From Psychroflexus salarius (GTDB lineage: Bacteria > Bacteroidota > Bacteroidia > Flavobacteriales > Flavobacteriaceae), in assembly GCF_900129035.1 (NCBI RefSeq), contig NZ_FQTW01000009.1, positions 22,817-86,816 of the forward strand: a DNA stretch of 64,000 bases. The letters are read 5' to 3'. The notes beneath the pieces are model-generated. The model worked only from the letters and a program-made list of their open reading frames with translations. It did no database searches and was not told where the DNA came from. Shown here piece by piece: positions 9,195 to 19,532 of the stretch (position 1 is its first letter; each line of letters starts with the position of its first letter). Position numbers and translations under genes: made by a program.

Positions 9195-9887
9195 ATGGAA
9201 AGTTTACTTTCAAATATCAGAATTAATATCAGTGAATGCTTATACGTTAAGGATCCTGAAAGTTCAAAATTAGGGCAGCGTATTCTATCAAATAGTATTG
9301 TTTTGATAGATCAGCTAGGTTTTGAAGAGTTTAATTTTAAAAAGTTAGGTCAAGAAATACAATCTAACGAAAGTTCAATTTACCGATATTTTGAAAATAA
9401 GCAAAAGCTTTTACAATACCTTTCGGCCTTATACTGGGGAATTTTAGAATATCGTTTAGTGGTTGAAACAACTGCCATTCAAAATCCTGAAGAGCGTTTA
9501 TATAAAGCGGTAGAAATTGTGACCAAAAACCCAGAAAGTATTTCCACACAACCCCATATTAACTTAAATAATTTGCGTAATATTATCATAGCAGAATTTA
9601 CAAAGTCTTATCATCAAAAACATGTCGATGAAGATAATAGTGAGGGCAATTTTAGTATTTATAAACGTTTAGTATTACGCATAGCTGAAATGATTCAATT
9701 AGTCGATTCAGGTTTTAAATTTCCGAAGTCACTAGCTTCAACTATATTAGATGGTTCTTTACATCAATTTTTCATTTCGGCACATTTTAAATCGATTAGT
9801 GATACTGCTTCAAACAGCGAAGTTTTCGATTTTTTCAACCAAATGATTTCACGACTTTTAAACCGTATGACCAATGGCTCAAAATAA
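9195..9887 (+). CDS. TetR/AcrR-family transcriptional regulator
   Basis: The 230-residue protein has the TetR helix-turn-helix at about residues 25-75: ILSNSIVLIDQLGFEEFNFK, then the recognition helix (SNESSIYRYFENKQKLLQYL). The C-terminal two thirds are helical and unlike any ligand-binding domain I recognise. It is the first gene of a four-gene operon with an ABC ATPase/permease, HlyD adaptor and TolC channel, and overlaps the next gene by 14 bp. It most likely represses this transporter operon through the palindrome over its promoter. Confidence 0.88.
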   Translation: MESLLSNIRINISECLYVKDPESSKLGQRILSNSIVLIDQLGFEEFNFKKLGQEIQSNESSIYRYFENKQKLLQYLSALYWGILEYRLVVETTAIQNPEERLYKAVEIVTKNPESISTQPHINLNNLRNIIIAEFTKSYHQKHVDEDNSEGNFSIYKRLVLRIAEMIQLVDSGFKFPKSLASTILDGSLHQFFISAHFKSISDTASNSEVFDFFNQMISRLLNRMTNGSK

Positions 9888-11535
9888 TAACACTCCATGG
9901 CAACGCTTGCTTAGCTTAATGCAATTAGAGCGAGAAGATATTTATAAAATTTTGCTATACGCGGCTTTTGCCGGTTTAGTAGGTTTGTCTTTACCGCTTG
10001 GTATTCAAGCTATTATTAACTTAATTCAAGGCGGCCAATTTAACGCTTCAATAATGGTGCTCATCGGCTTGGTGCTCATTGGCGTTATTTTTCAAGGCAT
10101 ACTTCGATTTATGCAGTTACGAATTGCTGAAGATTTGCAGCAACGTATTTTTACACGCTCATCTTTTGAGTTTATTTATCGATTTCCAAAAATTAAATCT
10201 GAAGCTTTTGAAGGTTATTATCCACCAGAATTAGCTAACCGTTTTTTTGATACAATGATTGTTCAAAAAGGCGTTCCAAAAATGCTCATTGATTTTTCAG
10301 CCGCTTTATTACAAATTATTTTCGGACTCATATTACTATCGTTTTACCATCCGTTTTTCATTTTATTTGGCGTTTTATTGGTAATACTGCTATATGTTGT
10401 TTTTAAGTTTAGTGTGCCTGAAGGTTTGCAAACAAGTTTAAATGAATCTAAATTTAAATATAAAGTTGCCCATTGGATAGAAGAAGTAGCCCGCAGTTAC
10501 GAAAGTTTTAAAGTGTCAGATAGCTTTTCATTGTCAAGTAAAAAAAATGACAAATTAGCACTAGATTACTTAAATGCCCGCGAAAGTCACTTTTCAATTT
10601 TAAAGTTGCAATTCTTTAAAATGATTGGTTTTAAAGCTTTAGTAACAGGTGCGTTATTAATTATTGGAGGTTTGCTAGTGATTAATCAACAAATGAATAT
10701 AGGTCAGTTTGTCGCTGCTGAAATTGTTATTTTATTAATGATTACTTCAGTTGAAAAACTAATCTTAGGTTTAGAGAATGTTTATGATGTTTTAACTTCA
10801 TTAGAAAAAATAGGTCAGATTACTGATTTACCACTTGAAAATCAAGCGGGTTTAACGCCATTTTCAAATTCAACTGATTTTAATTTAGAACTTCAAAACA
10901 TCAATTTAGTATATGATAAATCTCAGCGTCAAGTTTTATCTAATATTAGTTTTGATTTAGCACCGAAACAGCATACCTATATTTATGGTCCAAGTGGCGC
11001 AGGTAAAACTACTTTTTTAAAGTTGTTAGCAGGTTTAATTATGCCAACTAGTGGCCAATTTTACATGAATGATCATAATATTCAAAATATAGATTTCGAG
11101 CATTACAGATCTTTTGTAGGTCATGTTCTACCAAATAATTTACCTTTCGAAGGAAGTATAAGAGATAATATTAGCTTCAACAATCCTGATATTACAAATG
11201 AAGCACTCAATGAAGTTCTTGAAAAACTATGCTTAAAAAGCTTTGTAAAATCTCAGCCTCAAGGTATAGAAACCATCATTTCAACCGACGGACAGCAATT
11301 ATCGTATACCATTTCAAAAAAAATAATGCTGGCAAGAGCTGTTATTTCAAAGCCAAAGTTGTTGGTTTTAAAAGACCCACTAAACGAATTTGAGCCTAAT
11401 GAGACTGAACAAATTTTAAGCTATTTGTTTGAAGAATCTCAACCTTGGACAATCGTGGTTGTAAGTCGTAAAGCCATTTGGAAACAATATTGCAAAAGAC
11501 AGATTAATTTAATTAACGGAAAACTAGATGCTTAA
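9874..11535 (+). CDS. ABC-type exporter (fused permease-ATPase) with degenerate ATPase motifs
   Basis: This 553-residue half-transporter has an N-terminal type I exporter membrane domain (about residues 20-310, five or six helices) and a C-terminal nucleotide-binding domain. Walker A is intact (GPSGAGKTT, about residue 371). The other motifs are altered. The Q-loop Gln is replaced in VGHVLPNNLPF. LSGGQ is replaced by LSYTI near 475. The Walker B/catalytic DE pair reads KD in LLVLKDP near 501. The switch His is Arg or absent in VVVSRKA near 530. With HlyD and TolC partners it should form a three-part envelope exporter, but ATP hydrolysis may be weak or unusual. No peptidase C39 domain is present. 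Confidence 0.85.
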   Translation: MAQNNNTPWQRLLSLMQLEREDIYKILLYAAFAGLVGLSLPLGIQAIINLIQGGQFNASIMVLIGLVLIGVIFQGILRFMQLRIAEDLQQRIFTRSSFEFIYRFPKIKSEAFEGYYPPELANRFFDTMIVQKGVPKMLIDFSAALLQIIFGLILLSFYHPFFILFGVLLVILLYVVFKFSVPEGLQTSLNESKFKYKVAHWIEEVARSYESFKVSDSFSLSSKKNDKLALDYLNARESHFSILKLQFFKMIGFKALVTGALLIIGGLLVINQQMNIGQFVAAEIVILLMITSVEKLILGLENVYDVLTSLEKIGQITDLPLENQAGLTPFSNSTDFNLELQNINLVYDKSQRQVLSNISFDLAPKQHTYIYGPSGAGKTTFLKLLAGLIMPTSGQFYMNDHNIQNIDFEHYRSFVGHVLPNNLPFEGSIRDNISFNNPDITNEALNEVLEKLCLKSFVKSQPQGIETIISTDGQQLSYTISKKIMLARAVISKPKLLVLKDPLNEFEPNETEQILSYLFEESQPWTIVVVSRKAIWKQYCKRQINLINGKLDA

Positions 11536-11537
11536 TC

Positions 11538-12905
11538 ATGCTTAATATCTCTAAATCTAAAATTAATAAAGTTGCAGACTTAAACAAGACTAAGTCTATG
11601 CAATTTGTCCAGCAACGCTTGCGGTATATTACCTTTAACAAAATCATGACAGCTTTAGGGATTTTGTTTCTTATTGTTATGTTTTTGCCTTGGACGCAAA
11701 ATGTAAGAGGTAATGGTTCTGTAACAACATTAAGTCCTGCTAATCGTCCACAATCAGTACAGTCCGCTATCGCCGGTCGGGTAGAAAAGTGGTTTATTGA
11801 AGAAGGTCAAGAAGTTAAAAAAGGCGATACAATTGTATTTATCTCAGAAGTTAAAAGCGACTATTTTGACCCTTTATTGGTTGAAAGAACTTCTGCGCAA
11901 TTAAAGTCAAAAAGCTTCTCTCAAACTTCTTACACTTCAAAAGTAAAGGCTTTAGAACAGCAAATTATTGCTCTTAAAGAAGAACGCAAACTCAAACTTG
12001 AACAAGCACAAAATAAACTATTACAAGCCAGACTTCAGCAAAAAAGCGATAGCATTGATTTTCAAGCAGCTAAAACACAATTAAGTATAGCCGAAAGACA
12101 ATTTAGACGAACTGCTCAACTTGAAAGTGAAGGCTTAAAAGCAGTGACTGACGTTGAAACCAAAAAACTGAAATTGCAAGAGAGCCAAGCAAAACTAATT
12201 TCACAAGAAAACAAACTATTGTCTAGCAAAAATAAAGTTATTAATGCTAAAATTGAAATTTCATCCATTAAGGCCAATTATCAAGATAAGATTTCAAAAG
12301 CCGAAAGTGATAAATTTACAGCACTTTCAGGCCAATTTGATACGGAAGCACAAGTTTCAAAACTTCAAAATCAGTTATCTAATTACGAAATGCGCTCTGG
12401 GTTGCGTTATATAACTGCACCTCAAGATGGGTTTATAAATCAGGCTATTCAAAAAGGGATAGGTGAGACCTTCAAAGCTGGTGCCGAAATTGTTAGTATT
12501 ATGCCTACTGAAATTGATTTTGCAGTAGAAACTTATGTTAGGCCAATTGATTTACCTTTAATTCACCCAGGAGAAGACGTTCGTATTATTTTTGATGGTT
12601 GGCCAGCTATTTTTTTCTCAGGATGGCCAAACTTATCTTATGGTACTTATGGCGGTGAAGTTGTTGCTGTTTCACGTACGGTAAGTAAAAATGGTAAATA
12701 CAGAGTTCTTGTAAAACCAGACCCAGAAGAGCAAGCATGGCCAGACGCTATTAGAGCAGGTTCAGGCGCTAAAACCTTAGCCTTGTTAAAAGATGTTTCA
12801 ATCTGGTATGAAATATGGCGACAAATTAACGGCTTTCCACCAGACTATTATAGTCCAGCTGATGCAAAACAAAATCAAATGAAAGCCAAAAACTCGAAAA
12901 ATTAA
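11538..12905 (+). CDS. HlyD-family periplasmic adaptor
   Basis: The 455-residue protein has one N-terminal transmembrane helix (about residues 35-52, TALGILFLIVMFLPW). A first lipoyl half-domain follows (AGRVEKWFIEEGQEVKKGDT). A long coiled-coil hairpin occupies about 120-285, and the returning lipoyl half and beta barrel follow (ITAPQDGFINQAIQKGIGE). It links the inner-membrane ABC protein to TolC. The start codon follows the ABC stop by 2 bp and the stop overlaps the tolC-like ATG by one base, so the three are translationally coupled. Confidence 0.9.
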   Translation: MLNISKSKINKVADLNKTKSMQFVQQRLRYITFNKIMTALGILFLIVMFLPWTQNVRGNGSVTTLSPANRPQSVQSAIAGRVEKWFIEEGQEVKKGDTIVFISEVKSDYFDPLLVERTSAQLKSKSFSQTSYTSKVKALEQQIIALKEERKLKLEQAQNKLLQARLQQKSDSIDFQAAKTQLSIAERQFRRTAQLESEGLKAVTDVETKKLKLQESQAKLISQENKLLSSKNKVINAKIEISSIKANYQDKISKAESDKFTALSGQFDTEAQVSKLQNQLSNYEMRSGLRYITAPQDGFINQAIQKGIGETFKAGAEIVSIMPTEIDFAVETYVRPIDLPLIHPGEDVRIIFDGWPAIFFSGWPNLSYGTYGGEVVAVSRTVSKNGKYRVLVKPDPEEQAWPDAIRAGSGAKTLALLKDVSIWYEIWRQINGFPPDYYSPADAKQNQMKAKNSKN

Positions 12906-14302
12906 TGCGTCACTTTTGTTTTATTATAGGTTTACTTTTAGGGTTAGTTTCTACAGCTCAAACACAAGAGCAACTTAGCTTAAATGAATATTTAGGCTTT
13001 GTAAAACAGTACCATCCAGTAGCCAAATTAGCCGACTTAAATTTAACAGCTGCTCAAGCTAAATTGTTAAAATCTCGCGGTGCATTTGACCCTAAGGTTG
13101 AAGTTGATTGGAAAACTAAAAACTTTGATTCTAAAGAGTATTACGATATTTTAAATTCAACCTTTAAAATTCCAACTTGGTTTGGTGTTGAGCTTAAAGC
13201 AGGATTTGAACAAAATGAAGGAGAGTTTTTAAACCCTCAAAATAATGTACCTGACGATGGCCTATATGCAGCTGGAGTTAGTGTACCAATTGGTCAAGGC
13301 TTGTTTATTAATAAACGTATGGCAGAGTTAAAACAAGCTAAGATTTTACAGAATTTGACTCAAGCTGAAATTGAATTACAAGTTAATCAATTATTATATG
13401 ATGCTGTAAATACTTATTTCAATTGGTATTTGGCTTATCAAGAGGTCAAAGTCTTTGAAGAGTTTAAAACAAATGCCAAAGTTAGATTTGACGGTATAAA
13501 ATCGAGAGCTTTAGCTGGTGATATACCAACAATTGATACACTTGAAGCTAAAATCATTGTTCAAAATAGAGACTTGAGCTTAGAGCAAGCCAATTTAGAT
13601 TATACTAAGGCAAGTCTAGAGCTAGCTAATTTTTTATGGTTTGAAGATAACTTACCCTTAGAATTGGCTCCAAACGTAACACCTGAACAACTTGATAATC
13701 TTGCTATAGATGATGTTTTAGGGACAAATTTATTGCAACTTGAAAGTTTTGAGATTGAAAATCACCCTAAGTTACAAGCACTTAATCTTAAAATTGACCA
13801 ACTTGAAGTCAATAAGCGCTTAAAGGCTGAAATGTTAAAGCCTCAACTTGATTTAAATTATAATTTTATTACTCAACCAGTAAACGAGTTACAGGGTTTT
13901 AATACCAATGATTATAAAGCGGGAATTTACTTCAAATTACCTTTATTTTTAAGAAAAGAACGCGGCGATTTAAAATTAGCTAAAGTTAAACTTAATCAAG
14001 CCGAATTAGATTTAAATTATCAGCGTTTACAACTTCGCAATAAAATTAATGCAACTCAACAAGCAATTAACTCTTACAATAAGCAATTAGAAACCTACCA
14101 AACTATCGTGTCTAACTATGGTCAACTATTAAGCGCCGAAGAGCGAAAATTTAGTTTTGGAGAAAGCTCTGTTTTTTTAATCAACTCTCGTGAAAATAAA
14201 CTAATTGATGCTCAGCTCAAACAAATTTCAGCAGTTGGCAAGTTACTAAAAACTAAATCTAAACTTTTTAATGTGCTTGTTAATGAAATTAATCTGGATT
14301 AG
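12905..14302 (+). CDS. TolC-family outer-membrane channel
   Basis: This 465-residue protein has a signal peptide (residues 1-20, ending STAQTQ). Two repeats of long helices and short beta strands follow, the outer-membrane efflux protein architecture (LSLNEYLGFVKQYHPVAK, later ERKFSFGESSVFLINSRE, the typical second-repeat motif). It closes the TetR-ABC-HlyD-TolC operon. The cargo is not visible from the locus: there is no nearby peptide precursor, biosynthesis gene or RTX protein. A role in drug or lipid efflux is as likely as protein secretion. Confidence 0.9.
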   Translation: MRHFCFIIGLLLGLVSTAQTQEQLSLNEYLGFVKQYHPVAKLADLNLTAAQAKLLKSRGAFDPKVEVDWKTKNFDSKEYYDILNSTFKIPTWFGVELKAGFEQNEGEFLNPQNNVPDDGLYAAGVSVPIGQGLFINKRMAELKQAKILQNLTQAEIELQVNQLLYDAVNTYFNWYLAYQEVKVFEEFKTNAKVRFDGIKSRALAGDIPTIDTLEAKIIVQNRDLSLEQANLDYTKASLELANFLWFEDNLPLELAPNVTPEQLDNLAIDDVLGTNLLQLESFEIENHPKLQALNLKIDQLEVNKRLKAEMLKPQLDLNYNFITQPVNELQGFNTNDYKAGIYFKLPLFLRKERGDLKLAKVKLNQAELDLNYQRLQLRNKINATQQAINSYNKQLETYQTIVSNYGQLLSAEERKFSFGESSVFLINSRENKLIDAQLKQISAVGKLLKTKSKLFNVLVNEINLD

Positions 14303-14371
14303 ATAAATTCTATTTAGTGCGGAAACTTCAACGGGAAACTAATTTAAGCACGATAGATTATATTCTACTTT

Positions 14372-16168
14372 TTAATCGTTAAGCTTTAGCACAGCCATGA
14401 AGGCTTCTTGTGGTATTTCAACATTACCAACAGCACGCATACGCTTTTTACCCTTTTTCTGTTTTTCGAGTAATTTTCGTTTTCTAGAGATATCACCACC
14501 ATAACACTTGGCTGTTACATCTTTTCTAAGTGCTTTTACGGTTTCACGGGCAATAATTTTTGCTCCAATTGCCGCCTGTATTGGAATATCAAATTGTTGA
14601 CGCGGGATAAGTTCTTTTAACTTTAAGCACATTTTCTTGCCGATGTCATAAGCATTATCTACGTGTAATAATGCAGATAAAGCGTCCACTTTATTGGCGT
14701 TTAGTAAGACGTCTACCTTGACCAATTTAGATGTTCGCATGCCAATTGGCGAATAATCAAATGAGGCATAACCTTTAGAAACGGTTTTTAAGCGGTCATA
14801 AAAATCGAATACAATTTCAGCCAATGGCATATCAAAACTAAGTTCAACGCGATCTTGGGTGAGGTAAGTTTGATTGGTAATTTCACCACGCTTTTCTATA
14901 CATAACGACATAACTGAACCGACAAATTCAGCTTTTGTGATGATGCTTGCTTTGATATAAGGTTCTTCTACGCGATTTAAGGTCGAAGGTTCTGGTAAAT
15001 CTGAAGGATTACTAACACTAATTGGTGTTTCAGGCTCTTTGTTGGTATAAGCTAAATATGACACGTTAGGAACAGTTGTAATAACCGTCATATCAAATTC
15101 ACGCTCTAAACGTTCTTGAATAATTTCAAGGTGAAGCATCCCAAGGAAACCACATCTAAACCCGAAGCCTAAAGCAGCTGAGCTTTCTGGTTGAAATACA
15201 AGAGAAGCATCGTTTAGTTGAAGTTTTTCCATGGAGTTTCGAAGCTCTTCGTAGTCTTCGGTGTCAACTGGATAGATGCCTGCAAAAACCATTGGTTTAA
15301 CATCTTCAAAACCAGCAACGGCTTTTGTAGTTGGGTTTTCGGCATCGGTAATGGTATCACCAACTTTAACTTCTCTAGCATCTTTAATACCAGTAATTAC
15401 GTAGCCAACGTCTCCAGCTTTTATTTCTTTTTGAGGAAATTGTACCAATTTTAAGGTTCCGATTTCGTCGGCGCTGTAAGTTTTATTGGTCGCTACAAAT
15501 TTTATTTTTTGTCCTTTTTTAATACTGCCATCAAAAACTCTAAAATAGGTTTCTACACCACGAAAAGGGTTATAAACCGAGTCGAAAACCAAAGCGCGAA
15601 GAGGTTCTTCTGGATTGCCTTTTGGTGAAGGAATTCGATCTATAATGGCGTCTAGAATTGTATCAATACCTAAACCAGTTTTAGCTGAAGCAGGAATCAC
15701 GTCTTCACGATCGCAGCCTAACAAATCTACGATATCATCGGTAACTTCTTCAGGGTTGGCGCTTGGTAAATCTACTTTATTGAGTACTGGAATAATTTCT
15801 AAATCGTTTTCAAGCGCTAGATATAAATTCGAGATGGTTTGCGCTTGTATACTTTGTGCTGCATCTACAATTAAGAGCGCACCTTCACAAGCGGCAATAG
15901 ACCTTGAAACCTCATAAGAGAAATCAACATGACCTGGTGTATCAATTAAGTTAAAGGTAAATTCTTCGCCATTGCGTTTATGATACATTTGTATAGCGTG
16001 GCTTTTTATGGTTATGCCACGTTCACGCTCAAGATCCATATTATCGAGTAGTTGTTCTTGTTTTTCGCGTTCGGTGACGGTTTGAGTAGCATCTAAAAGC
16101 CTATCGGCTAAGGTGCTTTTACCATGATCAATATGTGCGATAATACAAAAGTTACGAATGTGTTTCAT
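14372..16168 (-). CDS. lepA: elongation factor 4 (LepA), ribosomal back-translocase GTPase
   Basis: The 598 residues match the normal LepA length. G1 is [14 protein letters not shown] at the N-terminus, G2/switch I is [12 protein letters not shown]3 is [12 protein letters not shown], and G4 NKVD is in [14 protein letters not shown]. The EF4-specific C-terminal domain (about residues 490-598) is present with [20 protein letters not shown]. It acts on stalled or mistranslocated ribosomes. It is convergent with the TolC gene and separated from it by 69 bp with no clear terminator. Confidence 0.97.
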   Translation of the reverse strand: MKHIRNFCIIAHIDHGKSTLADRLLDATQTVTEREKQEQLLDNMDLERERGITIKSHAIQMYHKRNGEEFTFNLIDTPGHVDFSYEVSRSIAACEGALLIVDAAQSIQAQTISNLYLALENDLEIIPVLNKVDLPSANPEEVTDDIVDLLGCDREDVIPASAKTGLGIDTILDAIIDRIPSPKGNPEEPLRALVFDSVYNPFRGVETYFRVFDGSIKKGQKIKFVATNKTYSADEIGTLKLVQFPQKEIKAGDVGYVITGIKDAREVKVGDTITDAENPTTKAVAGFEDVKPMVFAGIYPVDTEDYEELRNSMEKLQLNDASLVFQPESSAALGFGFRCGFLGMLHLEIIQERLEREFDMTVITTVPNVSYLAYTNKEPETPISVSNPSDLPEPSTLNRVEEPYIKASIITKAEFVGSVMSLCIEKRGEITNQTYLTQDRVELSFDMPLAEIVFDFYDRLKTVSKGYASFDYSPIGMRTSKLVKVDVLLNANKVDALSALLHVDNAYDIGKKMCLKLKELIPRQQFDIPIQAAIGAKIIARETVKALRKDVTAKCYGGDISRKRKLLEKQKKGKKRMRAVGNVEIPQEAFMAVLKLND

Positions 16169-16354
16169 AAAAACAGTGGCTTACTTATCTCTAGTTTAAT
16201 TTCGCAAATATACAGATTAAAGTTGCTCAACCTTAGTTAAAATTATGGCTTATGTTTTATTTAGTAAATCTTACAACTTGTATAAATCGAGCTTATGTTA
16301 TCGATAATCAACTTAAATAAATACTTGTTAGATCTTGTGTTATTTTTGTGCTTT

Positions 16355-17209
16355 ATGAAAATCCCAAACGACTATTTTAAGCATCGAAAATTAGTTTTTG
16401 TGACCCAGCATCAAAAACACATCGCAGTTTTTCCTGTATTGGAAGATAAACTTGAATGCGAGCTAGTTTTATGTAATCAAATCGACACTAATCAGTTTGG
16501 TAGTTTTTCGGGAGAAGTTAAGCGTTTAAATGATGCTTATCAAACCGCTGTTTTAAAATGTGACACTGCTCAACAAGAGTTTGGTTTTGATTTGGTTTTG
16601 GCCAGTGAAGGTTCTTTTGGGTCACATCCTAGTATTCCTTTTTTACCCTCAAATCAAGAGTTACTTGTACTAAAAGACTATAAATACAACTTTACTGTTA
16701 GTGCTACTTTCACGAGCTTAGAGACTAATTTTTCAGCTGAAACTATTAGCTCAATGAATGGCTTAGAGGCGTTTGCTCAAAAAGTGAAGTTTCCTTCACA
16801 TGCCTTAATTTTTAAAGATCGAAAAGATCAATTTAGAGAAGTTCACAAGGGTATTGATAATCAATTAGAACTAGAAAAAATTTTTGAACCATTACTTGTT
16901 AAGCATAGGCAAGCTTATATAGAAACGGATATGCGCGCTTGTTACAATCCTACTCGCCAAAAGGTTATTGCCCAAACAGCTCAAAAATTACTGAAGCAGT
17001 TATATTCAATTTGTCCAAAATGCTGTTTACCGGGTTTTCAAGTAACCTCTACTCAAAAAGGCTTAAAGTGTTCAGTTTGTCGGTTTCCAACCAATTCAAT
17101 TTTATGTCAAGAATATGTTTGTCAAAATTGTAATTATGTTTTAAAGAGCTATTATCCTAATCATCAACAATTTTCTGATCCCATGTACTGTAATTTTTGT
17201 AATCCATAA
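16355..17209 (+). CDS. DUF6671 family protein with C-terminal zinc ribbons
   Basis: The ATG at 16355 gives a 284-residue protein starting MKIPNDYFKHRK; an upstream in-frame ATG at 16295 would add a hydrophobic leader not expected for the family. The N-terminal 200 residues are conserved in DUF6671 (ASEGSFGSHPSIPFLPSNQE). The C-terminal 65 residues carry four CxxC pairs (CPKC, CSVC, CQNC, CNFC), predicting two zinc ribbons. It is cytoplasmic and its function is unknown. The next gene, sua5, starts 3 bp downstream, so the two are probably cotranscribed. Confidence 0.75.
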   Translation: MKIPNDYFKHRKLVFVTQHQKHIAVFPVLEDKLECELVLCNQIDTNQFGSFSGEVKRLNDAYQTAVLKCDTAQQEFGFDLVLASEGSFGSHPSIPFLPSNQELLVLKDYKYNFTVSATFTSLETNFSAETISSMNGLEAFAQKVKFPSHALIFKDRKDQFREVHKGIDNQLELEKIFEPLLVKHRQAYIETDMRACYNPTRQKVIAQTAQKLLKQLYSICPKCCLPGFQVTSTQKGLKCSVCRFPTNSILCQEYVCQNCNYVLKSYYPNHQQFSDPMYCNFCNP

Positions 17210-17212
17210 TTG

Positions 17213-18175
17213 ATGAACACAAAACTCACTACCGATGTAGATTACTGTGCTAAACTACTTCAAAATGGCCAAAATATAGCTATTCCTACCGAAACAGTTT
17301 ACGGTTTAGCAGCTATTATAACCAACGAAAAAGCACTGAAGCATATTTTCACTTTAAAGCAACGTCCTCAAAATAATCCCTTAATTGTACACATCCATGA
17401 GTTAGCTCAATTAGAAGCATTAGTGACTCATATTCCAGAACAAGCCGTACGCTTAGCCAAGGCTTTTTGGCCAGGACCGTTAAGTATGGTGTTTCCTAAA
17501 TCTAAGTTGGTTAATCAGGTAATTAGCGCTGGCTTAGAAACTGTGGCGGTAAGAATGCCCAATCACTCCTTAACTTTAGCGCTTATAAAGGCAGTAGGCA
17601 CACCAATTGCAGCTCCAAGTGCGAATCCTTTTACACGAATTAGCCCTACGCAGGCCCAACATGTTTTAACTTATTTTGACCAACAAATTCCCGCTATTTT
17701 AGATGGTGGTTCTTGTCAAGTCGGGTTAGAGTCTACCATTGTTGGTTTTGATCAAGAACAGCCTATTATTTATAGAAAAGGTGGTGTTTCTCAAGAAGCA
17801 ATAGAAGCTATTATTGGCCAAGTACAAGTCGCAAAATCAAACTCAGCGATTAAGTCGCCCGGCATGCACCTAAAACACTATTCCCCAACTACACGGTTAA
17901 TTTTAACTGAAGATATTTCAGCTGAAATAGAAGAGCAAAGATCCCATTATCAACATATCGGCGTTATAAGCTTTTCCAGTTTTAATCACGATAAAGCAGA
18001 AGTGATTAAAGTATTATCTCAAACAGCAAGTCTAGCTGAAGCTGCCCAACAACTTTACCAAACACTACATGACCTTGATCAACTTCAGTTAGATGTAATT
18101 ATCACCAAAGCCTTACCCAGCCATGGGCTAGGCGCTAGTATTAACGATAGGCTACAACGGGCTAAATTTCAATAA
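17213..18175 (+). CDS. tsaC: L-threonylcarbamoyladenylate synthase (Sua5/TsaC)
   Basis: The ATG at 17213 gives 320 residues. It makes threonylcarbamoyl-AMP from threonine, bicarbonate and ATP, the first step of t6A37 modification in ANN-decoding tRNAs. The YrdC domain (about 1-200) has the motifs IPTETVYGLA, KQRPQNNPLIVHI and IAAPSANPFTRISPT. The C-terminal extension (about 210-320, KSPGMHLKHYSPTTRLIL) is the Sua5 domain, making this the long Sua5 form. It is followed after 4 bp by dihydroorotase. Confidence 0.95.
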   Translation: MNTKLTTDVDYCAKLLQNGQNIAIPTETVYGLAAIITNEKALKHIFTLKQRPQNNPLIVHIHELAQLEALVTHIPEQAVRLAKAFWPGPLSMVFPKSKLVNQVISAGLETVAVRMPNHSLTLALIKAVGTPIAAPSANPFTRISPTQAQHVLTYFDQQIPAILDGGSCQVGLESTIVGFDQEQPIIYRKGGVSQEAIEAIIGQVQVAKSNSAIKSPGMHLKHYSPTTRLILTEDISAEIEEQRSHYQHIGVISFSSFNHDKAEVIKVLSQTASLAEAAQQLYQTLHDLDQLQLDVIITKALPSHGLGASINDRLQRAKFQ

Positions 18176-18179
18176 AGCT

Positions 18180-19532
18180 ATGAACAAAACACTTATTAAA
18201 AATGGCACCTTAGTTAATGAAGGGCAACAATACCAAGCAGATATCCTTATCGATGGTCAATACATTCAAAAAATAGATCGTGATATATCTTATGCTAATG
18301 CTAATATTATTGATGCTAAAGGATTACATGTATTACCAGGCATGATAGATGATCAGGTGCATTTTCGTGAACCGGGTTTTACTCACAAAGCTGATATTAG
18401 GACAGAATCTATGGCCGCTGTAGCTGGTGGGATTACCAGTTTTATGGACATGCCTAATACCTATCCCAATACTTTAACTCAAGATTTATTAGAACAAAAA
18501 TATCAAATCGCAGAACATTCATCCTTAGCTAATTATTCTTTCTTTATGGGAATTAGTCAATCTAACCTAGAAGAAGCTTTAAAAACAGACTTAGAAAATG
18601 TGTGTGGACTCACCGATGATGGCTTGTATTTTGATAACGACCAGGGCATTATGGCTAACCATCCAGAATTCCTTGAAAAATTATTTAAACGTTCGCCACA
18701 TATTATAACCTTACACAGTGAAAGCGATGCCATTATTGCCAAGAATACAGAGCAATTTATAGATAAATATGGTCTTGATATTCCACCAAGTGCTCATGCA
18801 GAAATACGAAGTGAAGCGGCATGTTTAGCAACCACAAATCAGATTTTAGAGTTAGCAAAAAAACATCAAAATAGATTACATATTTACCATATTTCAACTG
18901 CTAAGGAAGCCTTTTTATTAGATGCAGGTTCAGATGTTAAATCTAAAAGAATTACAGGAGAAGCTTGTATTCATCATTTATGGTTTTCGGCGGATGATTA
19001 TGAGCGTTTAGGTTTTAAAATTAAATGGAATCCTTCAGTGAAATCTGAACTTAATCGACAAGAATTGCTTAGAGCAGTTAAGGATAATTACATCGATATT
19101 TTTGCGACTGACCATGCGCCACACACTCTAGCAGAAAAACAAGGTAATTATTTTGAAAGTATGTCTGGTGGTCCGTTAGTTCAACATGCGTTGGTGGCTT
19201 TGTTAGAGTTTTATCATCAAGGTGTATTTAGTCTAGAAACTATAGTTAATAAAAGCGCTCATAAAGTGGCAGACTTATACCGTTTAAGAAATCGAGGTTA
19301 TCTTAAAGAAGGTTATTATGCTGATTTGTGTTTAGTGAATTTAAACAAACCTTGGAAAGTAATCGATGCCAACAGCTTTTATAAATGCGGTTGGACACCG
19401 TTTGTAAATACATCATTTAAAAGTCGAATTGAAACAACTTTTGTTAATGGTATTATAGTTTACAATAATGGTCATTTTAATACTTCAACTAAGGGCAATC
19501 GATTAATGTTTGAGAAAGATCGATTTAACTAG
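18180..19532 (+). CDS. pyrC: dihydroorotase (class I)
   Basis: The 450-residue amidohydrolase converts carbamoyl-aspartate to dihydroorotate in pyrimidine synthesis. Motifs seen include MIDDQVHFREPGFTHK (residue ~58), where the first His of the usual HxH is Gln, the GGITSFMDMPNT block, and ATDHAPHTLAEKQG near 315 with the catalytic Asp. The Gln variant is, as far as I recall, normal in Flavobacteriaceae DHOases and affects one metal ligand. It is downstream of sua5 with a 4-bp gap. The order DUF6671-sua5-pyrC suggests a transcription unit of convenience. Confidence 0.92.
   Translation: MNKTLIKNGTLVNEGQQYQADILIDGQYIQKIDRDISYANANIIDAKGLHVLPGMIDDQVHFREPGFTHKADIRTESMAAVAGGITSFMDMPNTYPNTLTQDLLEQKYQIAEHSSLANYSFFMGISQSNLEEALKTDLENVCGLTDDGLYFDNDQGIMANHPEFLEKLFKRSPHIITLHSESDAIIAKNTEQFIDKYGLDIPPSAHAEIRSEAACLATTNQILELAKKHQNRLHIYHISTAKEAFLLDAGSDVKSKRITGEACIHHLWFSADDYERLGFKIKWNPSVKSELNRQELLRAVKDNYIDIFATDHAPHTLAEKQGNYFESMSGGPLVQHALVALLEFYHQGVFSLETIVNKSAHKVADLYRLRNRGYLKEGYYADLCLVNLNKPWKVIDANSFYKCGWTPFVNTSFKSRIETTFVNGIIVYNNGHFNTSTKGNRLMFEKDRFN

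Noticed and set aside
9874..14302. bacteriocin or RTX type I secretion locus
   Set aside because: There is no C39 peptidase domain, no double-glycine precursor and no RTX protein nearby, so the cargo cannot be assigned.
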